The notes: generated from the letters alone by a model not told the origin. Numbered from the stretch's first letter, positions 34,207 through 43,630 are shown. The stretch is 64,000 nucleotides of DNA from Blautia pseudococcoides (GCF_001689125.2 NZ_CP015405.2:2261001-2325000), one strand, 5' to 3'. Made by a program: numbers and translations.

Positions 34207-34236
34207 ACCGGCGTGGTGGAAATCACGCCGGTTTTT
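34207..34236. terminator. Hairpin terminator at island left end
   Basis: ACCGGCGTG / CACGCCGGT with an 8-base loop, then TTTTTCC on the plus strand. It overlaps the 3' end of the recombinase remnant. Confidence 0.75.
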
Positions 34237-35611
34237 CCGTACCCGTAGGCAGTTCCGGTTTTTGAAGTGGAATCCGAATCTTGCCTACATAAGTAAAATA
34301 AATTTCAATCGTCACATGCTTTCTTCCATCGATTTTCTTCGGATTATGGATGACGATTTTTTCAATCAATTCGTTGACTGTTGCAGCGTCAAGCTCCTGT
34401 ATATCGGAATACCGTTCGGCAAGTTGCAGAAAACGCTCTACATCAGAAACTTGTTCGGCTTCTTCTGTGATTTCACGTTCCAACACTTCGGAAAGCAGTC
34501 TGATTTCTTCCTGTTCGGTCTCATACTGTCCCGATAGCTTCTGGAAACGAAGGTCACTCAGTTTTCCTAAAACATTATCTTCATAAAGGCGCTGAATGAT
34601 TTTGTCCAAGTCCTCCATGCGCTTCTGTGCGCCGGAGAGAGCTTTTCGTTTCTGTGTAAGTTCTTCTTTCCGGCTGGCTTCATCTTGCATCAGCATTTCC
34701 TGTGTAAAATCATCCTTAAACAATCGAACATAGGTCAGAGTTCGTTGGACACATTCCAGTACTCGCTTATACAGCGTGGTCTCCCGGATATAATGAATCT
34801 GACAGGAACCGGTATTGCTTTTGTAATTGGAACAGACGAAATGGTTTTGTGAATCATCCTTGTAGCTGTGACAAGTGCAGTAGTATAGCTTTGCCCCGCA
34901 GTCAGCACAGCGGACAAGGCCGGAGAATATACTTGTCTTGCCTGTTTTGGTCGGTCTGCGTTTATTTTCCCGAAGAACCTGTACCCGTTCCCATTGTCCG
35001 TACTCGATAATTACTGGCTGCGTCCCCTCAAATATCCGCTGGTTTTCTTTTGGATTTTGCAGTCGCTTTTTAAATTTCAGGGATTTGGCGTAGGTCTTGA
35101 AGTTGACGGTACAGCCGGTATATTCCCTCCGTTCTAAAATACCGGAAACTGATTTCTGGCTCCAGCCATATAGATTATCCGGCATTGTCCAACCTTTCTG
35201 CCTTGCATGGTAGGCGGTAACAGTCAATATCTGTTCCTTTGTCAGTATTTTTGCTATCTGCATAGGTCCTTTCCCCGCAATACACAGGTCAAAGATACGC
35301 CGCACTACCTTTGCCGCTTCTTCATCCACAATCCATTTCTTTTTGTCCTGTGGGTCTTTCACATAACCGTAGGGCGGATTGCTGGCAAGGTGTTCCCCGG
35401 CTTCTCCTCGCATTTTGACAACCGCCCGGATTTTCTTGCTGGTGTCCTTTGTGTAATAATCGTTGAAAACGTTATTGAAAACGGCAAAATCATTTTCTCC
35501 TTTAGCACTGTCTACATCATCATTGATGGCGATAAATCGGACATCGTAGTACATTTTTGGTGCAAAATTACGGGGGCATTTTGAAAAGTTCACGAAAAAT
35601 TCATAATTCAC
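34223..35611 (-). pseudogene. Large serine recombinase lacking its N-terminal catalytic domain
   Basis: A 462-codon frame. From residue 20 it follows a large serine recombinase: VRFIAINDDVDSAKGEND and YYTKDTSKKIRAV end the resolvase domain; then the recombinase domain (SNPPYGYVKDP, YGWSQKSVSGILERREYTG), a zinc ribbon with CADCGAKLYYC and CSNYKSNTGSC, and a coiled coil. About 90 N-terminal residues with the catalytic serine and most active-site arginines are missing, replaced by 19 unrelated residues. It cannot catalyse recombination alone. It is the leftover integrase of a mobile element and marks the island's left side. Confidence 0.85.
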
Positions 35612-35701
35612 CCTGGCAGAGAGGGCAACCGAAAAATCCTTCCATTATTCCGTACATATTTTAGGAGAAAGTTGCCGTCTGTCCTGAGAAAATACAAAAA
35701 A

Positions 35702-35735
35702 ATTCACACCGTAGGTTTTGGCCTATGGTGCGAAT
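35702..35735 (-). terminator. Terminator after the winged-helix gene
   Basis: ATTCACACCGTAGG pairs with CCTATGGTGCGAAT with one or two mismatches; T-rich sequence follows on the minus strand. Confidence 0.65.
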
Positions 35736-36242
35736 CTATTGTAATGCAAATTTATATCCAATTCCGGTAGCGCTTTTGATATAATCAGGGTCATCCGGTC
35801 TGGTCTTTAACTTTTTCCGCAAGTTACTCACATGATTATTGATTGCTTTCCGGGAATAGTAGGTATAATCCTCATTCCAGACTAAATCCATGATAAGCTC
35901 ATAAGTAAACACTCGTTTCGGATTGCTGGCAAGTAAAAACAATATATCAAACTCTTTGGCAGTCAGACTTATTTCCTGTTTGTGGACTGTTACCAGACGA
36001 TGTTCCAAACAAATATATAAATCACCTTCTTGTATTTCAGTAAGAGGACTATCTTGCTGCCAGTTATATTTTGGTGGATTTATACCTGTATCAGCAGTTA
36101 ATACTATATCTCCAAAAAGATATTGTGCAAGTTCTTTTCGCTGTTTTTCATCAAGCAAGAGTGCTAATTTCTCACCAATCTGCGTATCTGTTCCGGATAA
36201 ATCGAATACAGCTAATTTCCCATGAAATCGCCTCACAATCAT
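35736..36242 (-). CDS. Winged-helix DNA-binding protein (OmpR/PhoB-type C-terminal domain)
   Basis: A 168-aa protein. Residues 70-168 form a response-regulator-type winged helix: ISLTAKEFDILFLLASNPKR, then NHVSNLRKKLK and IKSATGIGYKF. The first 70 residues are not a receiver domain; they contain LALLLDEKQRKELAQYLFGD and could be a sensor or dimer region. No good ribosome site precedes the ATG, so the gene may be cut at its 5' end. It sits between the MATE gene and the recombinase remnant and could regulate the island cargo. Confidence 0.7.
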   Translation of the reverse strand: MIVRRFHGKLAVFDLSGTDTQIGEKLALLLDEKQRKELAQYLFGDIVLTADTGINPPKYNWQQDSPLTEIQEGDLYICLEHRLVTVHKQEISLTAKEFDILFLLASNPKRVFTYELIMDLVWNEDYTYYSRKAINNHVSNLRKKLKTRPDDPDYIKSATGIGYKFALQ

Positions 36243-36315
36243 TTATTATTTCCGCTGCACGATGTTTTTTGCCGTTGCACAGCAGATTCTCAAATGTTAG
36301 GCTGCTTGATGCCGC

Positions 36316-37662
36316 TTAAATTACTTTACATTGTTTCCACTTGTTTTTCTTGAATCGAATCCAAAATATAATACCGCGGATTATCCAGTCGAGGCACATT
36401 GCGTAGGCAATACCTACAACGCCTAAGTTCAGCGTAATACCAAACAATACTGAAAAAACAAGCCGGACACCGACTGTTGTAAAAAGCGATATCGCCGTTG
36501 TAAATTTCACATCTCCAGTTGCTCGTAGACCTTTCCCGAAAGGATCGGCAAATGGAAACGCTACCGCATTGCATATATTATGAATCAACACAAGAACTAT
36601 TACCAGATGCTTTGTTTCCTCGGCTAACGAATAGAAATGCATCAGTATCGGCGTTACGGCGAAAATCAACCCATTCCAAACGAGCGAAAACAGCAGGGTT
36701 ATTTTCAAAAGTTTCCTGAAATAATAATCTGCCGCCTGCGTGTCACCAGCTCCCATACATTGTCCAATCACAGTAATAAATACAGGTCCCATCGTGACGC
36801 ATACAAGAGCAGCCATTCCCCAAATACTCTGTGCAATTCCGTTTGCTGCGATCTGATATGTTCCAAATAATGCCACAACACTGCTCAAAGCCACCTTTAC
36901 AAGTTGAAAAACACCGCTTTCCACGCCGTTTGGAATCGCGATCCGCAGCATCTGGTACTGTAATTTTTTCTTCCAGCTCAAAATCCATTTTACATGGTAC
37001 TGAACAGGATTCTTTCCTCCAAAACACAGAATGGTAATGGCAATAGCTGAAAATGTTCTTGAAATGAACGATGGGTAAGCAACTCCCGCAACGCCTGCCT
37101 TCAGTACAAATACACCGATTAAATTGCCAGCGATATTGATTGTATTAGCAATCAACGAAATATACATGGTCGTGCTGGTCTTGCCAAAGCTGCGGTAGAG
37201 AGCCGCCCCTGCGTTGTAGATTGCCAGAGCCGGATAGGAATAGGCTGAAATACGAAGATAGGTCACACAAGCCGCCATCACATCCTGCTCCACCTGCCCA
37301 AACATCATTCTCATTAAAGGTCTGTTGATTAACAGAATCAGTACGGCAGTAACAATAGAAAACAGCACGGAGGAGGTGAATAACTGACTCGAAGCTTCAC
37401 CTGCTATTTTCGGTTCGTTTCTGCCGATGTACTGACTGATTACCACTGCTCCGCCAGAGGCCAGAGCAGTAAACAAATAAATGAAAATGGTATTAAACGA
37501 GTTGACAAGGGATACCCCGGATACTGCCGCCTCTCCGACAAAACTAACGATGAAAATGTCAGCAATCCCCACCAGCATCGTAAGCAGCTGCTCCATAAAC
37601 AATGGTAAAACTAAATTTTTTAAATCTCGGTTGGTAAATAACGATTCTGACTGATTCATCAT
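36316..37662 (-). CDS. MATE family efflux transporter (island copy)
   Basis: A 448-aa protein with twelve hydrophobic segments and the family features LVLPLFMEQLLTMLVGIAD, SGGAVVISQYIGRNE and the inner repeat IPNGVESGVFQLVKVALSS. It belongs to the NorM/DinF-like exporters, different from the MATE at 28.7 kb. It starts with tandem ATGs immediately following the stop of the alcohol dehydrogenase (TAATG), so it is translated with it. In this cargo it may remove a toxic aldehyde, quinone or drug. Confidence 0.92.
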   Translation of the reverse strand: MMNQSESLFTNRDLKNLVLPLFMEQLLTMLVGIADIFIVSFVGEAAVSGVSLVNSFNTIFIYLFTALASGGAVVISQYIGRNEPKIAGEASSQLFTSSVLFSIVTAVLILLINRPLMRMMFGQVEQDVMAACVTYLRISAYSYPALAIYNAGAALYRSFGKTSTTMYISLIANTINIAGNLIGVFVLKAGVAGVAYPSFISRTFSAIAITILCFGGKNPVQYHVKWILSWKKKLQYQMLRIAIPNGVESGVFQLVKVALSSVVALFGTYQIAANGIAQSIWGMAALVCVTMGPVFITVIGQCMGAGDTQAADYYFRKLLKITLLFSLVWNGLIFAVTPILMHFYSLAEETKHLVIVLVLIHNICNAVAFPFADPFGKGLRATGDVKFTTAISLFTTVGVRLVFSVLFGITLNLGVVGIAYAMCLDWIIRGIIFWIRFKKNKWKQCKVI

Positions 37663-38828
37663 TACATACTCTGTTTCAAAATATCTACGATTTCATTGTG
37701 ACCGAGAACTTTATATCCCCCCTCCATTGGGAAAGAGCCTTTTGCAATGCCGTCAAGCATATCCTCGGTTACGCCTAGGTCACTGATATTCATAACAAGT
37801 CCCAGCCCCTTCATCCAGGCTTCCATGCGGTCAAGTCCTTCCGAAGCGATTTCCTCATCGGTCTTGCCGTCCGAAGCAACATCCCACACATTTATGGCAA
37901 ACCTTTTAAATTTATTGAGTCCATATGGGCAGATATAACGATAATATGCCATCGAGACAGCAGACAGCGTCATGCCGTGAGCAGCATCGGTATAAGCGCC
38001 AATCGACTGACCAATCATATGCACCATCCAGTCGGTGGATTTCCCTTTGGCAATCAGTGTGTTCAATGCCCAGGTTGCTGTCCACATAATGTTGCTGCGA
38101 GCCTCATAATCATGCGGATTTTTAATGGCAATCCGGCTTGCGTGAATCAGCGATTTCATCAGTCCCTCTGAAATGTAATCAGAAGTGTTGTCATCTTCCC
38201 CGGAAAAATATTGTTCGGTGATATGATTCATAATGTCATAGAATCCTGCAATCATCTGATGCCTAGGAAATGTAAAGGTAAACGCAGGATTCAGGAGGGA
38301 GAACTTCGGAAATACATTTTCACCGAACACATGACCGATTTTCAGTTTCTGCTCATGGTTGGTGATAACAGCACCACCGTTCATCTCGGAACCTGTGCCT
38401 ACCATAGTCAGTACACAACCTACAGGGATGATCCTATTATCTACATCCTCCATGCGAAGATAGTATTTTTCCCACGGATCATCCTCGCAATAAGCAGAAA
38501 CGGAAACCGCTTTTGCATAATCGCAGACAGAACCGCCACCAACAGCAAGAATCAAATCAATCCCGTTTTCTTTTGCAAGTTTGCAACCCTCATACAGTTT
38601 CTGAACGGTAGGATTTGGCATAACACCGGAATCTTCAAAAACTGTTTTACCGTTTGCTTTCAAAATACTGATAATCTGTTCATAAATCCCGTTTTTCTTA
38701 ATGGAGCCGCCGCCATAAGTCAGCATGATATTTTTACCGTACTTCGGCAGTTCCTCGTTTAGATAGTTAAGCGAATCCTCTCCAAAATAGAGTTTGGTCG
38801 GATTGCAATAATCAAAATTTCCTAACAT
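37662..38828 (-). CDS. Iron-containing alcohol dehydrogenase (YqhD/butanol-dehydrogenase-like)
   Basis: A 388-aa group III dehydrogenase that reduces aldehydes with NAD(P)H. It shows the dinucleotide loop VGGGSVCDYAKAV (GGGS plus DxAK), TMVGTGSEMNGGAVI, and metal ligands in FYDIMNHITEQYF and the IGQSIGAYTDAAHGMTLS region (His residues). The opening FDYCNPTKLYFGE is typical of the YqhD/BdhA branch, which reduces many short or reactive aldehydes, including methylglyoxal. Starts behind TAGGAGGAA. It follows the carboxymuconolactone decarboxylase-cupin gene. Confidence 0.94.
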   Translation of the reverse strand: MLGNFDYCNPTKLYFGEDSLNYLNEELPKYGKNIMLTYGGGSIKKNGIYEQIISILKANGKTVFEDSGVMPNPTVQKLYEGCKLAKENGIDLILAVGGGSVCDYAKAVSVSAYCEDDPWEKYYLRMEDVDNRIIPVGCVLTMVGTGSEMNGGAVITNHEQKLKIGHVFGENVFPKFSLLNPAFTFTFPRHQMIAGFYDIMNHITEQYFSGEDDNTSDYISEGLMKSLIHASRIAIKNPHDYEARSNIMWTATWALNTLIAKGKSTDWMVHMIGQSIGAYTDAAHGMTLSAVSMAYYRYICPYGLNKFKRFAINVWDVASDGKTDEEIASEGLDRMEAWMKGLGLVMNISDLGVTEDMLDGIAKGSFPMEGGYKVLGHNEIVDILKQSM

Positions 38829-38838
38829 GATATTCCTC

Positions 38839-39612
38839 CTATTTCAACTGTTCATATTCGTCATCAGATACAGACTCACACCATTCGTTGCTGTTTCCCT
38901 CGCCGGGAACTTCAACTGCAATATGGCTGAACCAGCTATCTGCTTTTGCTCCGTGCCAGTGTTTTACTTCGGGAGGAATGGTAATAATCATCCCTGGCGT
39001 AAGGCTGACAGCCTCCTTGCCTTCCTCCTGATACCAACCCTCACCGGCAATACAGATGAGAACCTGACCGCCGCCGTTTTTTGCGTGATGGATATGCCAG
39101 TTATTGCGGCATCCGGGTTCAAAAGTCACATTAGCAAAAAGAGCGGGATGTTCATCGTCGGTTTTGGCAAGAGGAGCAAGGTAACTCTGCCCAATAAAAT
39201 ACTGTGCATATCCGTCATTGGGCGAACCAATCGGAAATACCATTTCGGCAGCGTGTTTGGACTTAGCGCTGTCATCAGACGGTTTCTCATTCCACACCTC
39301 TTTTGCAAGCCGGAACACCGCCCACGCCTTCGGCCAGCCTGCATAGAAGGCCGCATGGGTGATGATCTCTGCAATTTCCGTTTTGGTGATGCCGTTTTTC
39401 TTTGCTTCCTGTAAGTGGAAGGTCAGTGAACTGTCGGTAAGACCTTGTGCCATGAGAGCCACCACCGTTATAAGGCTGCGGTCACGCAGAGAGAGTTTTT
39501 CATTTCTCGACCATACTTCGCCGAATAATATATCATCATTCAGTTCTGCAAATTTCGGAGCAAATTCTCCAAGTTGGTCTCTTCCAGCTGTTTGTTTTAT
39601 TTTCATCATCAT
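38839..39612 (-). CDS. Carboxymuconolactone decarboxylase-like domain fused to a cupin
   Basis: A 257-aa protein. Residues 1-115 are a CMD/AhpD-like helical domain (LSLRDRSLITVVALMAQG, EIAEIITHAAFYAGWPKAW). It lacks the CxxC of peroxidase-type AhpD, so it is not an obvious disulfide reductase. Residues 140-245 are a cupin barrel with metal ligands in NWHIHHAKNGGGQVL and VKHWHGA. Such fusions are common in Firmicutes beside flavodoxins and aldehyde reductases; a role in breaking down or sensing quinone-like or lactone compounds is likely but unproved. The next gene's end overlaps its start by four bases. Confidence 0.9.
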   Translation of the reverse strand: MMMKIKQTAGRDQLGEFAPKFAELNDDILFGEVWSRNEKLSLRDRSLITVVALMAQGLTDSSLTFHLQEAKKNGITKTEIAEIITHAAFYAGWPKAWAVFRLAKEVWNEKPSDDSAKSKHAAEMVFPIGSPNDGYAQYFIGQSYLAPLAKTDDEHPALFANVTFEPGCRNNWHIHHAKNGGGQVLICIAGEGWYQEEGKEAVSLTPGMIITIPPEVKHWHGAKADSWFSHIAVEVPGEGNSNEWCESVSDDEYEQLK

Positions 39613-39896
39613 TCTCCTTGATAGCGTTCTACCTTCATCTTTAATTTGTATTTTTCCCGAAGTACAGCAATTTGCTTCATCATATCTGTTTTGTGGTGAA
39701 AATCAAGCGCCTCCTGATTTTTCCACTTATCAATCAACAATATCGTTTCTTCATGGTCTACCGGGAAAAAATATTCGTATCCGAGGTTTCCTTCCTCCTG
39801 TCGAATTCTATCCACAAGACCACTCTCGGTCATTTCTTTTGCAAATGCCCTTGCCGAGCCGTCTTTGCCGGTATAATAGATATTAATTACAAGCAT
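39609..39896 (-). CDS. Antibiotic biosynthesis monooxygenase (ABM) domain protein, quinol monooxygenase-like
   Basis: A 95-aa ferredoxin-like-fold protein. It has the features of the YgiN/ABM family: LVINIYYTGKDGSARAFAKE, EEGNLGYEYFFPVDHEET and WKNQEALDFHHKTDMM, where the His-containing helix lines the pocket. Relatives oxidise quinols or similar aromatics without cofactors. The start at 39896 is six bases after GAGGAGG. The stop overlaps the start of the CMD-cupin gene, so it is tightly coupled. Confidence 0.88.
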   Translation of the reverse strand: MLVINIYYTGKDGSARAFAKEMTESGLVDRIRQEEGNLGYEYFFPVDHEETILLIDKWKNQEALDFHHKTDMMKQIAVLREKYKLKMKVERYQGE

Positions 39897-39914
39897 CTCT
39901 ATCCTCCTCGTCAA

Positions 39915-40397
39915 CTAAAGACCTAATTTTTCTGCCCATGATACCAGATCCTGTTTTGATAAAGAACCATTCAATATTTTACCGGGCATCAACACCGCTC
40001 CCGGACAGCTTGGTTCAAGGGAAGCGTTTGTTTTTCCCATGCCGCTACCGCCAGATGTTGCAAACGGAATGATTTTCTTACCCGTAAAATCATAGCTTTC
40101 CAGGAAAGTGTTGATGATCTTCGGTGCAACATACCACCAGATAGGAAAGCCGACAAAGACAGTTCCATACTGTTCCATGTTCGCAAGTTTCACCTTGATT
40201 GCTGGGCGGCAATTTGAATCGTTCATTTCAATGGAACTTCTGCTGTTTTTATCTGTCCAGTTCAAATCCGCCGAAGTATATATCTGCTCCGGTTTAATTT
40301 CAAAAAGATCGGCGTCCACTGCTTCAGCAAGTTTTTCCGCTACCTTTGCGGTTACACCGCTTGCAGAAAAATAAGCTACTAAAATTTTTTTGCTCAT
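39915..40397 (-). CDS. Flavodoxin (cytoplasmic)
   Basis: A 160-aa FMN protein. The phosphate loop is VAYFSASGVTAKVAEKLA, followed by PEQIYTSADLNWTD and NSRSSIEMND, then GFPIWWYVAPKIINTF (aromatic stacking on the flavin) and FATSGGSGMGK. It is a close relative of the lipoprotein flavodoxin at 41105, with about half of positions identical, so one arose by duplication. It probably supplies low-potential electrons to an aldehyde- or quinone-reducing system. The start follows GGAGG. Confidence 0.92.
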   Translation of the reverse strand: MSKKILVAYFSASGVTAKVAEKLAEAVDADLFEIKPEQIYTSADLNWTDKNSRSSIEMNDSNCRPAIKVKLANMEQYGTVFVGFPIWWYVAPKIINTFLESYDFTGKKIIPFATSGGSGMGKTNASLEPSCPGAVLMPGKILNGSLSKQDLVSWAEKLGL

Positions 40398-40427
40398 GAT
40401 AAAATCCTCCATATTTCATTTAATTTA

Positions 40428-41084
40428 TTACGTCACCTTTGTGACGTAATAACCAACAAAAACCCAAAAGCCCATCATTGCCGCATATTCTGAAAACACA
40501 GACACAGCACTTTTTTCAAAATTGAAAAAAACGAACTGATTTTGAAAAAACATATAGGACGGAATATCTGCACCGATAAAGCAGAATAATCCATATCCCG
40601 CAATAGCAACAGTGGCTATCCTCGCAATCCACATAGATGTTTTGGGTATAGTTTTTCCTTTCATTAATCTGCGAACCTTACCTAAAATCATTCCCCAGTG
40701 AAGACCTGCGTGAAGACTCATCAGCACGAATCCCCAATAGGAAGCGACAAGGTGCATGGCTCTTGCCGTTGCTATCGGGCCACCCTGAACAAAGGAAAAT
40801 ACATGACGAGATAACACAATTCCGCTGAATCCAAGGCAAAGCATAGAAACAAGAGCGCCCATATTGATGAGTGTCTGCATTATTCGCAAGGGAGTATATC
40901 TACCCCTGAACAAATGCCCATACCATTTCATATTCAGAACATTATGCAGCAGAAAGAGTACAAGCATTCCGACACCGAACCACTCGTGAAGTTCCTGCCC
41001 GATGATTTGATATGTCATTAGGCAAAGCAGCAGCACCGTCATCAACAAATCAACGCATATTTTTATTTTCTGCTTTTGTTTCAT
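40428..41084 (-). CDS. DUF4405 membrane protein (cytochrome b-like)
   Basis: A 218-aa protein (226 if an overlapping ATG at 41108 is used) with about five membrane segments. Histidines spaced within hydrophobic helices (LHEWFGVGMLVLFLLHNVLN, AMHLVASYWGFVLMSLHAGL, GLHWGM) look like heme ligands, as in DUF4405 and ferric reductase-like proteins. It lies between two flavodoxin genes, one encoding a lipoprotein, which suggests electron transfer across the membrane between quinones, heme and surface flavodoxin. The direction of flow is unknown. Confidence 0.8.
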   Translation of the reverse strand: MKQKQKIKICVDLLMTVLLLCLMTYQIIGQELHEWFGVGMLVLFLLHNVLNMKWYGHLFRGRYTPLRIMQTLINMGALVSMLCLGFSGIVLSRHVFSFVQGGPIATARAMHLVASYWGFVLMSLHAGLHWGMILGKVRRLMKGKTIPKTSMWIARIATVAIAGYGLFCFIGADIPSYMFFQNQFVFFNFEKSAVSVFSEYAAMMGFWVFVGYYVTKVT

Positions 41085-41104
41085 AATCGGTTCGTCCTTT
41101 CCTA

Positions 41105-41785
41105 TCATTTATCCAGTCCGAGACTGTTTACCCATTCCATAACCGTATCCTGAGAATCACTGCCGTTCAGGCGCTGGCCGTCTAGCCATTCGGCATTACT
41201 TGTCAGTTTTTCCAAATTTGACGCACTGGAACCTATACCGCTGCCACCGGAGGTGCAGAACGGTACAATTGTTTTACCGGAAAAATCGTAACTTTCCATA
41301 AAGGTGCTGACAATTCTCGGCGCATCATACCACCAAATCGGATATCCGATAAAGACCACATCATACTGCTCCATATTCTCTACGGAACCGGAAATATCAG
41401 GCCGGGCATTTGGATCGTTCATTTCAATCGTGCTGCGGCTATCGTTATCGTTCCAATCCAAATCGGCTGATGAATAAGGCTGCTCCGGCACAATCTCATA
41501 AAGCTCTGCGTTTAATCCATTTGCAATATGCTTTGCCACGCCTTCTGTCGTGCCTGTAGCAGAAAAATATGCTACCAATACTTTTAAAGATTCATCTTCG
41601 TTATCCGGTGTGTTGCTTGAATCAGTCGGTGCAGAGGATTCGTTATTCATCGCATCTGCCGAAGAACTGTTTTCAGCTGGGGGCTGTTCTGTCGATGACT
41701 GCCCGTTTTGATCCGTATTTCCAGAACAGGCCGCAAGTCCTATCACCATAAGTAACGAGAGTAAAATAGCTGTTATTTTTTTCAT
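41105..41785 (-). CDS. Flavodoxin domain lipoprotein
   Basis: A 226-aa exported lipoprotein. The signal peptide MKKITAILLSLLMVIGLAAC ends at a lipobox Cys. A 45-residue Ser/Asn/Glu linker follows, then a flavodoxin domain with VAYFSATGTTEGVAKHIANG, PEQPYSSADLDWNDNDSR, GYPIWWYDAPRIV and FCTSGGSGIG. Surface-exposed flavodoxins are found in gut Firmicutes and may be part of extracellular electron transfer; the partner may be the DUF4405 protein next door. The ATG at 41785 follows GGAGG. Confidence 0.92.
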   Translation of the reverse strand: MKKITAILLSLLMVIGLAACSGNTDQNGQSSTEQPPAENSSSADAMNNESSAPTDSSNTPDNEDESLKVLVAYFSATGTTEGVAKHIANGLNAELYEIVPEQPYSSADLDWNDNDSRSTIEMNDPNARPDISGSVENMEQYDVVFIGYPIWWYDAPRIVSTFMESYDFSGKTIVPFCTSGGSGIGSSASNLEKLTSNAEWLDGQRLNGSDSQDTVMEWVNSLGLDK

Positions 41786-41816
41786 GATGAATACCTCCAA
41801 ATTTTTATTTTATGTT

Positions 41817-42578
41817 TTATTCTGCCAGAGCAAAGGTAATCTGAACGCTGCCAGATAGGTCATCAAACACGGAAAGGTCGGAAGTAACCTTACCAATCGG
41901 AATGACATCCACAGAAAGATTGGGATTGTCGGTCTGTGCATAAAAGATTGCCATATTATGATGGGCTTCGCAGTAGGTAATGTTACCGTTTTCAAAGGTT
42001 TTTTGACCGCCTTCCAGATGTTGGGGATAAAAATCGATACCGCCGTAATATTCTCTGCCGCCGTATCCCACCATAGAAATCGTCAACGGAAAATATGTCT
42101 TTATTTCTTCGGCAAGCACTGTGTTATACAGTATGCCATCTAAAACAACATCTCCCACGGTGATTTTAATGGCCGTTTCACCGTTTTCAGCAGAGTTCTC
42201 AGTTTTTTTCGTTATACCAATGGAGTTCAGCCAATTTGTTACGGTATCTTGCGCCGAAGGAACATCCTTTGCCTCAATAGCAAGGCCGTCAAGTGTTTTT
42301 CCTGCTTTGCTTGCTTCTGCAATCGTTGTATAGCTTCCACCTGCACCGTAACCGTCATGGGTACAGAAAGGAATTACCGTCTTACCCGTCAAGTCATATT
42401 CGTTCAGAAAAGACAGCACTGCTTGCGGTACATCGGTTGCCCACACAGGATAGCCGATAAAAACAGTATCATACTTTGAAATATCCAAATCACTGTCTTT
42501 TAATTCCGGCAGAATATTTTGCTGCATTTCATTGTGGTTCACATCACGGTTTATACCGAATCCACAGCCCGCTTTCAC
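41817..42578 (-). pseudogene. Flavodoxin-cyclophilin-like protein, 5' truncated
   Basis: The frame opens inside the DHFR-like gene. From about 42550 it matches the second half of a flavodoxin (VNHNEMQQNILPELK, then GYPVWATDVPQAVLSF and FCTHDGYGAGGSYTTI). A cyclophilin-like domain follows (KITVGDVVLDGILYNT, FPLTISMVGYGGREYYGGID, HNMAIFYAQ). The FMN phosphate-binding N-terminus is missing; the homology begins just after the DHFR stop codon, so a deletion joined the two genes. The cyclophilin-like half looks complete. A downstream ATG could still express part of it, but no ribosome site is clear. Confidence 0.8.
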
Positions 42579-43254
42579 CCAAACGGTCTACGCTCTGCAA
42601 TTTGAATTCCATCGGCAGATTGCTTTCTAAATAATCCGCTTTCTCAAAAAGTGTTACTGTGTTTGAGTTACCGTCCGCTACAGGAGCTACAACCAAACTT
42701 AATTCGTCCATTAAGCCTTCATTCATAAATGAGCCATTCAGATATCCGCCGCCTTCTAACAGCAGTTTATTGATTCCGAATACTGATTTTAATTTCTCCG
42801 TCAGCAGCTTGCAGTCAATTTGCTTTTCACCTACAAAGATATAGGAAATTCCAAGTTTTCTAAGGTAGGCAAGGTATGCGTCTGACACCTGCTCGGTCAG
42901 TGCCTCAATGATGTGTGCAGGCGGGCGCTTTGCATATCCGTGGATATTATTTTCTTTCCATCCGAGTTTACCGGAAGGATCAACCGCAACTACATAAATG
43001 TCTGCATTTTCATTGGCGATGTAGTCTGTGTGAGGGATTTTCTCTGCCGGTTCATGAAGCTCCGGCTTTTCATAAAAGGTAAAGTTGTCATCCATTGTGA
43101 CTCTGCCGCACATCCAAGCATCGGCTTCAAATTCATCATGAATACGATCGTATTCCGCATTCATATCATAGGCGGTTTTTGTGTCCATGTACTCTCCTAT
43201 GATTTTTCCGTCCAATGCCACCATCATGTGGCAGATAATATGTGGTCTGTTCAT
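42544..43254 (-). CDS. Dihydrofolate reductase/RibD C-terminal-family oxidoreductase
   Basis: A 236-aa NADPH-dependent reductase fold of the RibD_C type. Features: MVALDGKIIGEY near the start, GRVTMDDNFTFY, the conserved GISYIFVGEKQIDCKLL, and LLLEGGGYLNGSFMNEGL (GGG nucleotide loop). True DHFR activity is not implied; such proteins accompany many stress or antibiotic cargo clusters. The start overlaps the MerR stop (ATGA). The stop is immediately followed by the deletion joint that truncates the next gene. Confidence 0.9.
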   Translation of the reverse strand: MNRPHIICHMMVALDGKIIGEYMDTKTAYDMNAEYDRIHDEFEADAWMCGRVTMDDNFTFYEKPELHEPAEKIPHTDYIANENADIYVVAVDPSGKLGWKENNIHGYAKRPPAHIIEALTEQVSDAYLAYLRKLGISYIFVGEKQIDCKLLTEKLKSVFGINKLLLEGGGYLNGSFMNEGLMDELSLVVAPVADGNSNTVTLFEKADYLESNLPMEFKLQSVDRLGESGLWIRYKP

Positions 43255-43604
43255 TTGATTGCCCCTTTCTTTATTTCATCGATCATAAAATCGAGTTCAT
43301 CCAAAGATTGCTGTTTTTCATGAATGTCATCCAACAATTTAAATCGCTGCTTTCGGAGGATTTTAATTTGTTCCTCTTTGCTGCTTGTCTTGTTCCCAAT
43401 CAGGTTTAAATATGTTTTCAGCGTATCCATATTCAACCCGGATTTTAGTAAAGCATGAATCAACCCTATCCTGCGAAAATCGGATTCCGTATAGTCAGGC
43501 ACTCCGCCAGTGAGCGTCCTATGCTCCAAAAGACCGTTTTCTTCGTAAAAATTAAGTTTATCCATACTGATATGAAATCTGCGACTGGCTTCATTCAGAG
43601 TCAT
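43251..43604 (-). CDS. MerR-family transcriptional regulator
   Basis: A 117-aa regulator. The first 70 residues form the winged helix (LNEASRRFHISMDKLNFYEE, GLLEHRTLTGGVPDYTESD), with the later DFRRIGLIHALLKSGLNMD, and are followed by a coiled-coil dimer helix. There is no cysteine in the C-terminal part, so it is not a metal sensor. It is translated with the DHFR-like gene (four-base overlap) and probably controls it and the downstream genes. RBS AAAGGAGG. Confidence 0.9.
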   Translation of the reverse strand: MTLNEASRRFHISMDKLNFYEENGLLEHRTLTGGVPDYTESDFRRIGLIHALLKSGLNMDTLKTYLNLIGNKTSSKEEQIKILRKQRFKLLDDIHEKQQSLDELDFMIDEIKKGAIK

Positions 43605-43630
43605 CTATATCCTCCTTTTTATGCAAAAAA

